Assembly: GCF_003952485.1 (NCBI RefSeq) | Contig: NZ_CP034447.1 | Span: 2,542,001-2,606,000 of the forward strand | DNA from: Mesorhizobium sp. M1E.F.Ca.ET.045.02.1.1 | GTDB lineage: Bacteria > Pseudomonadota > Alphaproteobacteria > Rhizobiales > Rhizobiaceae | DNA length: 64,000 bases | Direction of reading: 5' to 3' | Part shown: positions 43,186 through 52,409 of the stretch, piece by piece | Position numbering within the stretch: position 1 is the stretch's first letter | Layout of the letters: each line of letters starts with the position of its first letter | Made by a program: the position numbers and the translations under genes | The notes under the pieces: generated by a model | What the model was told of the DNA's origin: nothing | Database searches by the model: none | What the model saw: the letters and a program-made list of their open reading frames with translations, nothing else

Positions 43186-44739
43186 CTACGAAAGAGCTAC
43201 CTTCTTGAGTTTTCCGGTGTCCGTCCTGGGCAGACTGGGCACGATGACGATCGACTTCGGGACCATGAAGTTTTCCAGCCGCTTCTGGCATTCCATCTGA
43301 AGCTGCTTCTCGCCGACGATCCGTCCCTGCTCGATCACGACGAACGCCTTCACCGCCTGGCCCAGAAGCTCGTCGGGGACACCGATCACCGCGGCCTCCT
43401 TCACGCCCGGAATGTTCACCAGCACGTTTTCGACTTCCTTCGGCGCAACCTTCTCGCCGCGGGATTTAATGATCTCGTCGCCGCGGCCGATGAAGTAGAG
43501 ATAGCCCTCCGCGTCCATCCGGCAGTAGTCTCCGGTGTAGAGCACCTGCTCGCCCGGCAAGGGGCCAGGCTTGAGCTTCCTGGCGGTCGCTTCCGGTTTG
43601 CCCCAGTAACCCTTCATCACCGTCGCGCCACGGATGACAAGCTGTCCAACGGTTCCGGGCTCGACCCGCCTGTCGTTGTCGTCGACGATCCACATTTCCG
43701 TGTTCGGGATCGCAATCCCCACGCTCAGGGGCTTTCGCTCGAGATCTTCCGGCGGCAGGTAGGTGCAGCGCTTGCACTCGGTGAGGCCGTACATCGAATA
43801 GATTCGCGCGTCTGAAAACAGCTCCCTGAGCATGTTGATGTGCTTGAGCGGCAAGGCGGCCGCGGTGTTGGTGACATAGCGGATGCTCGAAAAGTCGTGG
43901 TCCTTCAGCGACTTGAGCTCCGAAAGCGAGGCGAAGATGGTGGGCACCCCGGGAAAGCCCGTAATCCTCTCGTCCTTGATGAGCTGAAGGATCTGCGCCG
44001 GAAAAGCGAAGGAACGTTCGAGGACAAGCCGAGCGCCGGTGCGGAAGGCCATCAGCATCTGATAGAGGCCGTAGTCGAAGGCGAGGGGCAGGACGTTGAG
44101 GATCACCTCATCTTCGCGAAGCTCCAGATATGACGCTATCGATGTGCATGCCGCCGTCATGTTGCGGTGTGTCAGCATCACTCCTTTGGGTTCGCCCGTG
44201 GACCCGGAGGTATAGATGATGGCGGCAAGATCGACGTCGATCGAACAGCGTGCCGGCGCGGCGAGAGCTCTTTCGGCGGCCGTTTCCCACCGCATCGCAT
44301 GCGGCAGCCGGTTGAGTTCGTCGTCCTCGATCGGCCCCGATACGATCACCTTTCGCAGCGATCGGCAGTTGTGCGCCGGCCCACCGAACACCGAGCGCAA
44401 GTGCTGGTCCGTGATCAGCGCCGCCGGTCGGCAATCATTCAGGAGGTAGTCGAGCTTCTCGCTCTTTGTGAGCGGATTGACGATGCACACGACAGCGTTT
44501 GCCTTGAGCGCCGCCCAGAAGCCGACAACGGTCTCGAGCGTGTTGTCGGCGAAGATCATCACACGGTCGCTGCGTTGCACGCCGGCCGACACCAGACATT
44601 GCGCAAGCCCATTGGAGCGCTCGTCGATTTCGGCGTAGGTGACGCGTTGCCGATTGCAAACCAGCGCCACCTTATCGCCGAGCCGGCTGGCGGAGTGGAT
44701 CAGATAGTCGTGCAGGAGCGGTACGGCACCATGGATCAT
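43186..44739 (-). CDS. AMP-dependent acyl-CoA/acyl-ACP ligase
   Basis: 517 aa ANL-superfamily enzyme. Visible motifs are the P-loop YTSGSTGEPKGVMLTHRNM, MYGLTEC, YTGDYCRMDAEGYLYFIGR and the C-terminal Lys in RTDTGKLKKV. It activates a carboxylic acid as the adenylate and passes it to a thiol, probably the ACP 53 nt downstream. AGGGAGG precedes ATG 44739, which overlaps the asnB stop by 4 nt. Similar ligases accompany amidotransferases in exosortase-A-linked polysaccharide loci; that likeness is from memory. Confidence 0.88.
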   Translation of the reverse strand: MIHGAVPLLHDYLIHSASRLGDKVALVCNRQRVTYAEIDERSNGLAQCLVSAGVQRSDRVMIFADNTLETVVGFWAALKANAVVCIVNPLTKSEKLDYLLNDCRPAALITDQHLRSVFGGPAHNCRSLRKVIVSGPIEDDELNRLPHAMRWETAAERALAAPARCSIDVDLAAIIYTSGSTGEPKGVMLTHRNMTAACTSIASYLELREDEVILNVLPLAFDYGLYQMLMAFRTGARLVLERSFAFPAQILQLIKDERITGFPGVPTIFASLSELKSLKDHDFSSIRYVTNTAAALPLKHINMLRELFSDARIYSMYGLTECKRCTYLPPEDLERKPLSVGIAIPNTEMWIVDDNDRRVEPGTVGQLVIRGATVMKGYWGKPEATARKLKPGPLPGEQVLYTGDYCRMDAEGYLYFIGRGDEIIKSRGEKVAPKEVENVLVNIPGVKEAAVIGVPDELLGQAVKAFVVIEQGRIVGEKQLQMECQKRLENFMVPKSIVIVPSLPRTDTGKLKKVALS

Positions 44740-46757
44740 GCTACCTCCCTTTCCCGATGCTCGTAGTCGACATCGATGCCGAGATCCGGCCTTGTCGCGC
44801 CGGCTGGACGGGTTGCGACAAATTGCTGATGCAGGAGTTGCGTCGACAGCACGCCCACCAGGGCCATGTTGTCGGAATTCGACATGTCGCCCTCGCCAAC
44901 TCGGGCCTGGCACTTTCCAACCAGACGGGCAACCGATTGGGGATCGAAGACGCCCGCCGCCTGCAATGCTGTCTGGGACAGCGCTTCACGAATGTATGCC
45001 GGGGCGTCCGCGGCGAAGAAACTCAGCGCATTCGGCGCCCGGTAGGGCTGCTTCTTTCGGGCAACGACCTGGGGCGGCAGAATCGGCGCCGCGGCGCGCT
45101 TCAGCACGTGCTTCTCATCGAGGCCCCGCAGCTTGTAGGCGTCCGGAAGCGCATTGGCCAAGGCGACGACCTTGTCATCCAGGAAGGGGAAGCGGCCCTC
45201 GACGGAATGAGCCATCAGCATCCTGTCGCCTTGCGAAGAGAGCAGATAGCCCGACATCAGCGTCCGGATCTCCAGATATTGGTCCTGGGCGAGGGGGCTC
45301 CATCGCGGGAATTCGGCCGGCAATGTCGAGAGCAGTTCGGTCACCGCGTCGCGCCGTTCCGATGCGGCGCGCATATCCGGGCAGAACAGGCGTTTGATGG
45401 CGCTCGTCGTGCGCCAGCGCGTGTCATGCGCAAATCCGGCCACGGCGTGGGCCTGAATGTTGCGGCCGAAGAATTGCCTGGCCAGCGCCTGCTGATGAAC
45501 CGGTGAGCGCGAGAGGTAGGGGTAGAGCCGTTCGAGCAGCCGGGCACGCCTTGTCGAAGCCGGCTGGCGTCCCCAGAAGCGGCGCACCTTGCCTTCGCGG
45601 AACAGGTCATAGCCGGCAAACATCTCGTCGGCGCCTTCGCCGGTCAGCACCACCTTGATGCCGTGTTCCCGCACCAGCCTCGACAGCAGGAAGAGTGGTG
45701 CCGGGGCGGTCCTGAGGATTGGCCGCTCGGTGTGGCGGATCACCTCGGGAAAGACCGCGGCGATGTCGCTGCGCGAAACGACTACCTCGTGGTGCTCGCT
45801 CCCGGTTCGGGCGGCGACGAGCCGCTGGAAATGGGTCTCGTCATACTCGGCATCCGCAAAACGCAGGGAGAAGGTTTGGAAACGCTCGCCGGCGAAGCGC
45901 CTTCCGAGCGCGGCGACAAGGGAGCTGTCGAGCCCGCCCGACAGATAGCAGCCAACCGGCACATCGGCCTGCACGATCCGCAACGCCGTCGCGGCTTCCA
46001 GCGCGACGCGCACCTCCTCGACCGCATCGTCCAGGGAGCCGCTGGATCGGTCGTGTTCCCGACCATGGATTTCCGGGAAGCGCGGTTGCCAGAAGGGATA
46101 CTCGCGCGCCACGCCGTTCTCATAGAGGCGCACATGTCCAGGCGGGAGTTCGCGGATGCCCTGAAACACGCTCTGCGGAGGAACGACCGTCCACATGGTG
46201 AAGGTCTGATCGATGCCGGCCGGATCGAACGCGCGCGGGATCGCGGCATCGGCCGCGAAAATTGCCTTGACTTCGCTCGCAAAGAACATGCGGCCTCCAT
46301 GCTCGCAGAAATGCAGCGGGCAAATGCCGTAGCGATCGCGCGACAATACCAGCCGGCCGGCAACCGGGTCCCAGATTGCCAGCGCCCATTGACCGTTCAT
46401 ACGCTCGAAGGCGGCCTGGCCCCATTCCTGATAGGCGTGCAGAACGACCTCGGTATCGCTGCGGGTGCGGAACCGATGACCGAGAGCGATCAGCCTGTCC
46501 CGCAGTTCGAGGTAGTTGAAAATCTCGCCGTTGAACACGACCCACATCAGGCCGTCAGCGTCGGCGAGGGGCTGCTGTCCATGTCGAAGATCGACGACCG
46601 ACAAGCGGGCATGCGCCAGCCCTGCACGTCTGTCCCGGTAAAGTCCCCGCTCGTCCGGGCCGCGATGCGCAAGCGCGCCAGCCATGCGTATCAGTGCCTC
46701 GCGAGAAGGCGGTTCGGCGGTGGCGCTCAGCGCCAGTATTCCGGCGATCCCGCACAT
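44736..46757 (-). CDS. Second AsnB-like amidotransferase
   Basis: 673 aa class II glutamine amidotransferase. N-terminal MCGIAGILAL with Cys2, HRGPDERG, FNGEIFNY, then synthetase PP-loop LSGGLDSSLVAAL and LTGEGADEMFAGYD. It is only distantly similar to the copy at 21967, as seen from the different lengths and motif contexts. Gap of 5 nt from the NadE-like gene and 4-nt overlap with the ligase gene. In this operon it more likely forms an amide on an activated acid than free asparagine. Confidence 0.88.
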   Translation of the reverse strand: MCGIAGILALSATAEPPSREALIRMAGALAHRGPDERGLYRDRRAGLAHARLSVVDLRHGQQPLADADGLMWVVFNGEIFNYLELRDRLIALGHRFRTRSDTEVVLHAYQEWGQAAFERMNGQWALAIWDPVAGRLVLSRDRYGICPLHFCEHGGRMFFASEVKAIFAADAAIPRAFDPAGIDQTFTMWTVVPPQSVFQGIRELPPGHVRLYENGVAREYPFWQPRFPEIHGREHDRSSGSLDDAVEEVRVALEAATALRIVQADVPVGCYLSGGLDSSLVAALGRRFAGERFQTFSLRFADAEYDETHFQRLVAARTGSEHHEVVVSRSDIAAVFPEVIRHTERPILRTAPAPLFLLSRLVREHGIKVVLTGEGADEMFAGYDLFREGKVRRFWGRQPASTRRARLLERLYPYLSRSPVHQQALARQFFGRNIQAHAVAGFAHDTRWRTTSAIKRLFCPDMRAASERRDAVTELLSTLPAEFPRWSPLAQDQYLEIRTLMSGYLLSSQGDRMLMAHSVEGRFPFLDDKVVALANALPDAYKLRGLDEKHVLKRAAAPILPPQVVARKKQPYRAPNALSFFAADAPAYIREALSQTALQAAGVFDPQSVARLVGKCQARVGEGDMSNSDNMALVGVLSTQLLHQQFVATRPAGATRPDLGIDVDYEHREREVA

Positions 46758-46762
46758 CCGGG

Positions 46763-47746
46763 TCAGCCCGCATCCATCGGGACGGACGGCAAGGGCCGGG
46801 CGTGCAGGTAACGTGCTGCCCGACGCTTGGCCTCGATATCCTTGTAGACCTTTTCGACCTGGCCGCCGGTAAGGCCCGCAGCCGCCGCGACCTCGTCCGC
46901 GCATACTCCATGGTTCACTCCATAGAGGCACAGATCCGTCAGGTGGTAAGGCAGTGCAAAATAGAATTCCTCCTGGCTCTGCGCCATGGAGAATGTGTCG
47001 GTGGTCGGAGGCCGGCGCCGGATTTCTTCGTCCACCCCGAGATGTTCCGCCAACTGGTAAACCTGCGTTTTGTAGAGGTGCACGATCGGCATCACGTCGG
47101 CGATGCCGTCGCCTTGCTTGACGAAAAAGCCCTGGTCGTATTCGAGCCGGTTCGGCGTTCCCGCTACCGCGTAGCCGAGGCGGTCCGCGTGATAGTACTC
47201 CGTCATCTTGCGGATGCGCTGCTTGTAGTTGGTCGCGGCGACGATCTGCAGATAGGCTGCCATGGGCAGCCGGACCGTGTTGACCTTGCCGTCACGATCC
47301 TGAACCGTGAGACGGGTGATGTTGAGGCCTTGGCTCTCCAGGACCGAGGTGAGCACCAGTTTGCATTTCCACCCTTCGTCATAGTCTGGAACGACGGAGC
47401 GGATGGCCTCGATTTGTCGACGATAGGCGCCGATGGCATCAAGCGCCGGGGCTATGTCTTCCACCAGGGTGTCGATGCCGAGCTGGGCCGCGATGACGCG
47501 CCCGAGCCTCAGCGAGTCCCCGGAGGAGTCCCGCTCCGGCATGAAGATTCCCAGGACCTTATCCCTTCCGAAGGCGCGCACGCACAACGATGCGACGACG
47601 GAACTATCGATGCCGCCTGACAGCCCGACCACCACACCGCGCCGACGAAGCGTGACCAGAACCTGCTCGCGCGTCGACGACGCGATGCGGTCTGCCTCCG
47701 CGGCGGCATCCAATGCCAGCACTTCCTTGGTGAACAGCGAGATCAT
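46763..47746 (-). CDS. NadE-like ammonia/amine-dependent synthetase
   Basis: 327 aa. N-type ATP pyrophosphatase with the PP-loop VGLSGGIDSSVVASL, and NAD synthase-like GTPNRLEYDQGFFVKQGDG, then ADVMPIVHLYKTQVYQLAEHLG. NAD synthase amidates deamido-NAD via an adenylate. No glutaminase domain is fused. Embedded between an NRPS-like gene (4-nt overlap) and asnB (5 nt), it looks like a paralogue taken into a biosynthetic operon rather than the housekeeping enzyme. Confidence 0.82.
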   Translation of the reverse strand: MISLFTKEVLALDAAAEADRIASSTREQVLVTLRRRGVVVGLSGGIDSSVVASLCVRAFGRDKVLGIFMPERDSSGDSLRLGRVIAAQLGIDTLVEDIAPALDAIGAYRRQIEAIRSVVPDYDEGWKCKLVLTSVLESQGLNITRLTVQDRDGKVNTVRLPMAAYLQIVAATNYKQRIRKMTEYYHADRLGYAVAGTPNRLEYDQGFFVKQGDGIADVMPIVHLYKTQVYQLAEHLGVDEEIRRRPPTTDTFSMAQSQEEFYFALPYHLTDLCLYGVNHGVCADEVAAAAGLTGGQVEKVYKDIEAKRRAARYLHARPLPSVPMDAG

Positions 47747-50478
47747 GCCGGTTGGCCCTCCAATCGCAGAGATTCGGCTGGCGTATACGTTTGCAGGACG
47801 GCCTTTTCGATCAGTGGACGGTTGGTCGCGACATGAGGCTCCGCTACGAGATCGATGTGGGTACCGACGATCGGAATCACCTGCAGGTCGCGGAATACGC
47901 TGTCCCACCCGATGGTGCGGGACATGCCCGGACGAGCACAGCGAAACAGGGTGCCGGGGATCGAAAGCGCCGCTTTGGGTTCCTCCAGCCAGCGGAAGAA
48001 GGCCTGGGCCCGCAACACTTCCTGCAGCTCCAGCTTGATCCGGAAGCAGGCTCCATTGAACTGGCCGTCGGTGTAACGGTCGATCGCGCGAGCGAGACGA
48101 GTTTCGTAACCCATTCTGACCGCCATCTTCGCCAGAGCGCGGCAGGCGACGCGGTGGAACGAGATGCGGTTGGACCGTATCCGGCGCACCGTGCGGGTGA
48201 CCGTCTCCCAGCGACGGCTGCGCTCGCCCTCAAGGCTCGTGTCGAGGATGCCGACGAACTTTACCGACCGTCCCGCCTTGAGCAGGCGCACGGCGACTTC
48301 CAGGGCAACTGCTCCACCGAGCGAATGGCCGAGAAGCCTGACATGGCCCGACGGCTGGGCGCGGTTGACCTGCTGGACTGCGGCATCCACCATGCTCGCC
48401 AGATCGTTCTGTCCCTTGAGGATCATTGCTAGACCTGGATATCTGATCGGCACGACCTTTGCGGTCTTGCTCATGGCAGAGGCGAAAGCGGCAAGGCTTG
48501 GTCCGTATCCGACGGACCCGGGAAACAGGAAAAGGAGCGGAGGATCATGCTCCGGTGCGGCTCTGCCCGGCGCGGCTGCTTGCGCCGCGACGACTGCCCT
48601 CACCATCTCTTCCGCGCTCATCCCCACGGTGAAGTTCTCAAGCCCGAGCTCCTGGCCGATCAGGGTCTCGATCTCCATCACGCAATGCAGCAGCTTGAGC
48701 GAATCTCCACCGGCCTCGTCCCACCTTCCTGCTGCTGCGCGCGTGTTGAGAACCTTGCCCCAGGCCTTTTGCACCACCTGACGCACTTTCAGGTCGCTGC
48801 CGGGACTTGGCAGATCGGCAATGGTGGTCGGCTTCCTGGCCAAAAGGTCCATCTTCCCGAGTTTCGCCAGGTCTATCTTTCCGCTGCCCAAGCGCGGAAT
48901 CTCATCCACGCGATGAAGCCGCAGAGGGCGCAAGGGTGAGGGCAGCGCGTTTGCGATCAACTGGCGAAGGTCATCCACAAAATCCGGACCCGCGGGATCA
49001 TTCGGGGTCGCGAATGCGACAAGTTCGGTTGCCTCCGTCACGATCGCCACGGCGTCCTGAACGGATGGGGCGGATCGCAGCACCCTCTCGAGCTCGGCCG
49101 GCTCGATGCGTCGACCATTGATCTTTATCTGCCGCCCCTTTCGGCCAATGATCCTCAATAGTCCGTGGCTATCCAATTGGACGAGGTCGCCGGTCGGGAA
49201 AATCCGCTCGCGCGGATTGTCAGCGTCCGCTTCGGCGGGGGCGACGGCGCCGTTCTCCCAATGCCCAAGGAGGACATACGGGCTTTTTATCACGAGCTCT
49301 CCCGTTTCACCGGGCGGGGCAGGACGCCCCTCCTCATTCACGATCGCAAATGCGATCCCCGGCAAGAGGCGTCCAACCGGCACGTCGATCTCGGCGTTCG
49401 GCGGCTCTGACGGCAGGAACCACTGCGAGCCTGTCGTTTCCGTGGACGAATAGCCGATCTGGACGAGGCATTGCGGCGGGACGGCTTTGCGCAGAAGGGC
49501 AATGTCGGTCCAAAGCACTCTCTCACCCCCGACGCGGGCCACTCTGAGCGAGCTGAACGTGTCGGCGGGAGCATCGGCCATGAGCGTGCGAAGCAAGGCG
49601 GGCACGAGGTAGGTGACGGTTGTGCCCTGGTCTTTGATCCTCGCGCGAACGCCGCGCAGGCCGATCGTTTCCAGCTCGACGAGGTGCAAGGTGGCGCCGG
49701 TGAGAATGGCCGCCAAAATCTCGCGACAGCCGGCTATCGTGGCCAGACCCGTCAGGGGAAGGAAAACATCCTCGGAATTGATGTGACATGCGTCGACATA
49801 TTGTTGCACGCGCCAGAGCAAGCTGCGCTGGCTGTTGACGATGCCCTTGGGACGCCCGGTGCTGCCCGACGTGTAGAGAACGATCGCCGGCGCATCGACA
49901 GATGGTGATGGATGCGGCATGGCCGACAATTGATCGTCCGCCGCGGCATTTGCCGTAATGTCGATCCACTGGATTTCGGCAGCCAAATCTTCAGGCCGGC
50001 TTCCTGCGCCAAGGATGGCGGAGAGCTGCGCCGCGGATGCAATCTCGTTGATCCTGACGCTGGGATCCCTTGCATTGAGCGGGGCTGCAATCCTCCCCGC
50101 GGCAATGATCGCAAGCACCGCAACAATATACCAGACCGAAGCGGGCTGGCAGATTCCGACCGCCTTCCCTTCAGGGGCAAGGGCGGTGACACGGCGCGAC
50201 CAAAGCTGGACGGCGGTATCGAGATTCGAGTAGCGAAGCTCATTCACGCCGTCATGGACGGCCACCTTCGAGGGGTAGCGCGCCGCAATTTCCCTGAGGT
50301 GAGCGTCGATCGAAACGTCTGCGAAGCCAGGCCCTAACGGCCGGTATGGGCGCCGGACCGGGCCCCCGTGATCCAGGTCATAATCGTGTACGCTTTCCCA
50401 TCTGCAGGATGCCGGCAAATTAGAATTTTCAAAAAAAACCGTATCCGCCGCTGGTGCCTTCCAGTATGCCGGGAGCAT
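47743..50478 (-). CDS. NRPS-like A-T-TE protein
   Basis: 911 aa. Adenylation domain at about 55-560 with A3 motif LYTSGSTGRPKG (202-212), IGYSSTET, and FPTGDLVQLDSHGLLRIIGRKGRQIKINGRRIEP. Carrier domain with phosphopantetheine Ser593 (EAGGDSLKLL). C-terminal thioesterase with GHSLGGA nucleophile Ser719, Asp746 (GILDTSLE) and His874 (VGTHIDLV). There is no condensation domain, so one acid is activated, tethered and released or transferred. ATG 50478. Head of the five-gene operon running to 42857. The substrate cannot be read with confidence. Confidence 0.87.
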   Translation of the reverse strand: MLPAYWKAPAADTVFFENSNLPASCRWESVHDYDLDHGGPVRRPYRPLGPGFADVSIDAHLREIAARYPSKVAVHDGVNELRYSNLDTAVQLWSRRVTALAPEGKAVGICQPASVWYIVAVLAIIAAGRIAAPLNARDPSVRINEIASAAQLSAILGAGSRPEDLAAEIQWIDITANAAADDQLSAMPHPSPSVDAPAIVLYTSGSTGRPKGIVNSQRSLLWRVQQYVDACHINSEDVFLPLTGLATIAGCREILAAILTGATLHLVELETIGLRGVRARIKDQGTTVTYLVPALLRTLMADAPADTFSSLRVARVGGERVLWTDIALLRKAVPPQCLVQIGYSSTETTGSQWFLPSEPPNAEIDVPVGRLLPGIAFAIVNEEGRPAPPGETGELVIKSPYVLLGHWENGAVAPAEADADNPRERIFPTGDLVQLDSHGLLRIIGRKGRQIKINGRRIEPAELERVLRSAPSVQDAVAIVTEATELVAFATPNDPAGPDFVDDLRQLIANALPSPLRPLRLHRVDEIPRLGSGKIDLAKLGKMDLLARKPTTIADLPSPGSDLKVRQVVQKAWGKVLNTRAAAGRWDEAGGDSLKLLHCVMEIETLIGQELGLENFTVGMSAEEMVRAVVAAQAAAPGRAAPEHDPPLLFLFPGSVGYGPSLAAFASAMSKTAKVVPIRYPGLAMILKGQNDLASMVDAAVQQVNRAQPSGHVRLLGHSLGGAVALEVAVRLLKAGRSVKFVGILDTSLEGERSRRWETVTRTVRRIRSNRISFHRVACRALAKMAVRMGYETRLARAIDRYTDGQFNGACFRIKLELQEVLRAQAFFRWLEEPKAALSIPGTLFRCARPGMSRTIGWDSVFRDLQVIPIVGTHIDLVAEPHVATNRPLIEKAVLQTYTPAESLRLEGQPA

Positions 50479-50824
50479 GGCTTGCCTGAGCTAAAGTTGA
50501 CGCCCGGTTATCGCTCTGCAGGGTGGCATTTTCATCAATCATTCTGATGATGCACAGGCATAGCCCGGCACAGCGCGATTGCGGCAGACGGCTATCTTTG
50601 CCTATCGCAGGTCGTAATGATCAATCGATCTAGTCCTCTGGTGTAAGGCTGGCCCTTGCGAAGCTGGGAGGCCGACCGCAATCCGCCTTTTCGTCACACA
50701 GAACTTCCGACTTTCCGGTCAAGCGGCCATCGCTGACCGTGCGAGAACCGCGGGAGCTGCGAAATTCGCCGTACTAATCTTCAGAAAAAAGTATGGCGGC
50801 TTCTCGCTAAGCGTTTGAAAATTA
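50479..50824. other. Gap of about 345 bp upstream of the A-T-TE gene
   Basis: No gene seen. It must hold the promoter of the minus-strand biosynthetic operon. Next to the tRNA end, a minus-strand GCTT-agcgag-AAGC hairpin followed by six T (50785-50790 on the plus strand as A) is a plausible tRNA terminator. Confidence 0.4.
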
Positions 50825-50901
50825 TGGTGATCCCGACAGGAATCGAACCTGTGACCTACAGATTAGGAATCTGCCGCTCTATCCTACTGAGCTACGGGAC
50901 C
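50825..50901 (-). tRNA. tRNA-Arg (anticodon CCT)
   Basis: 77 nt on the minus strand with an encoded CCA end. Acceptor stem GGTCCCG pairs with CGGGATC, the T arm contains GGTTCGATTCC, the D arm AGCTCAGTAGGATAGAGC, and the anticodon stem GCAGA/TCTGT encloses loop TTCCTAA, giving anticodon CCT for AGG codons. Its 3' end faces the NRPS-like operon. tRNA 3' ends are common integration sites. Confidence 0.93.
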
Positions 50902-51030
50902 ACGCGGCCAGACACATAGCCGCTTCGGGCCGGTTCGCCAAGAGGTGTTGCTCGCTGCCGAGCAACAACTTACTCCACGGCGCCGGCCGGGCGGCAGCGA
51001 GGTGGGCTCGCCGCCGTGCCGCAAAGGCGG

Positions 51031-52194
51031 TCAGGCGGCCAACGCGGCCTCCGCCAGCCTCACCCAATAGCTCATGCCATGCGGGATGACCTCGTCGTTG
51101 AAGTCATAGGCCGGATGGTGCAGGCCGGCGCTGTCGCCATTGCCGATGAAGATGAAGGCGCCGGGGCGCGCCTCCAGCATGTAGGAAAAATCCTCGCCGC
51201 CCATCACCGGCTGGATGGCGCGGTGGACATGCGCGTCGCCGGCGACGTCGGCGGCGATATCGCTGGCGAAAACCGTCTCTTCCGCATGGTTGAAGGTGAC
51301 GGGATAGTTGGCGTCGTAGTCGACCTCGATCGTCGCGCCGAAGGCCGACGCAAGGCCGGCGCAGATGGCGCGCATGCGCTCTTCCGCTTTCCTGGCCACC
51401 TCTTTCTTCAGCGTGCGCACCGTGCCGGCGATCTCGGCCTGTTCCGGAATGACGTTGTAGGCATCGCCGGCGTGAAATTTCGTCACCGACACCACGACGG
51501 CCTCGACCGGATCGGTGTTGCGCGAGGCGATAGTCTGCAGAGCGCTGATCAACTGGCTGGCGACGACGATCGGGTCGATCGTGCCGTGCGGCATGGCCGC
51601 ATGGCCGCCGTGCCCCTTGACGGTGATGGTGAATTCGGCGGTCGCCGCCATGATCGGGCCGGGCTTGATGGCGAACTCGCCGACCGGAAGGCCGGGCATG
51701 TTGTGCATGCCGAACACCTTCGAGATGCCGAAGCGCTCCATCATGCCGTCCTTGACCATCTCATTGCCGCCGCCGCCGCCTTCCTCGGCCGGCTGGAAGA
51801 TCACCGCCACGGAACCGGCGAAATTGCGCGTCTCGGCCAAGTATTTTGCGGCGCCGAGCAGCATGGCGGTGTGGCCGTCATGGCCGCAGGCATGCATCTT
51901 GCCGGGGACTGTCGACGCATAGGGCTTGCCGGTGATCTCATTGATCGGCAACGCGTCCATGTCGGCGCGCAGCCCGATGGTCGGACCCTCGCCCTTGCGG
52001 CCGCGAATGATGCCGACGACACCGGTCTTGCCGAGCCCCGTCACGACCTCGTCGCAGCCGAAGGCCATCAGCTTGTCGGTGACGAAGCCGGCGGTCTGGA
52101 AGACGTCGAAATTCAACTCCGGCGTCCGGTGCAGATGGCGCCGCCAGCCGGCGACTTCTTCCTGCATTTCCGCGGCACGGTTGAGAATTGGCAT
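51031..52194 (-). CDS. M20-family amidohydrolase (hippurate hydrolase-like)
   Basis: 387 aa. Metal and catalytic motifs: GLRADMDALP, HACGHDGHTAMLLGAA, FQPAEEGGGGG and C-terminal MGGEDFSYML. The dimerisation domain lies in the middle (VKGHGGHAAMPH). It hydrolyses N-acyl amino acids or similar amides in the cytosol. It starts at ATG 52194 and is divergent from dacA. No operon partner is seen. Confidence 0.92.
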   Translation of the reverse strand: MPILNRAAEMQEEVAGWRRHLHRTPELNFDVFQTAGFVTDKLMAFGCDEVVTGLGKTGVVGIIRGRKGEGPTIGLRADMDALPINEITGKPYASTVPGKMHACGHDGHTAMLLGAAKYLAETRNFAGSVAVIFQPAEEGGGGGNEMVKDGMMERFGISKVFGMHNMPGLPVGEFAIKPGPIMAATAEFTITVKGHGGHAAMPHGTIDPIVVASQLISALQTIASRNTDPVEAVVVSVTKFHAGDAYNVIPEQAEIAGTVRTLKKEVARKAEERMRAICAGLASAFGATIEVDYDANYPVTFNHAEETVFASDIAADVAGDAHVHRAIQPVMGGEDFSYMLEARPGAFIFIGNGDSAGLHHPAYDFNDEVIPHGMSYWVRLAEAALAA

Positions 52195-52409
52195 AATCGG
52201 TCCATCTCTTTGTTGGGGCAGACGGCTCAGGTCCGCTGCCCGGCAATTGTGATTGCCTGGCGCTTTGCCATTTTGGCGTCACATAGGGTAAATAGCACGC
52301 ACGAATGCGGTCCTGGGTCGAGGGTCGGTCCGCACCATGCTGGCTATCGCGTATCGAAATCTTACGGAGCCAGCGGCGACTACGGCAAGAGGCGATTTCG
52401 GAATAGATC

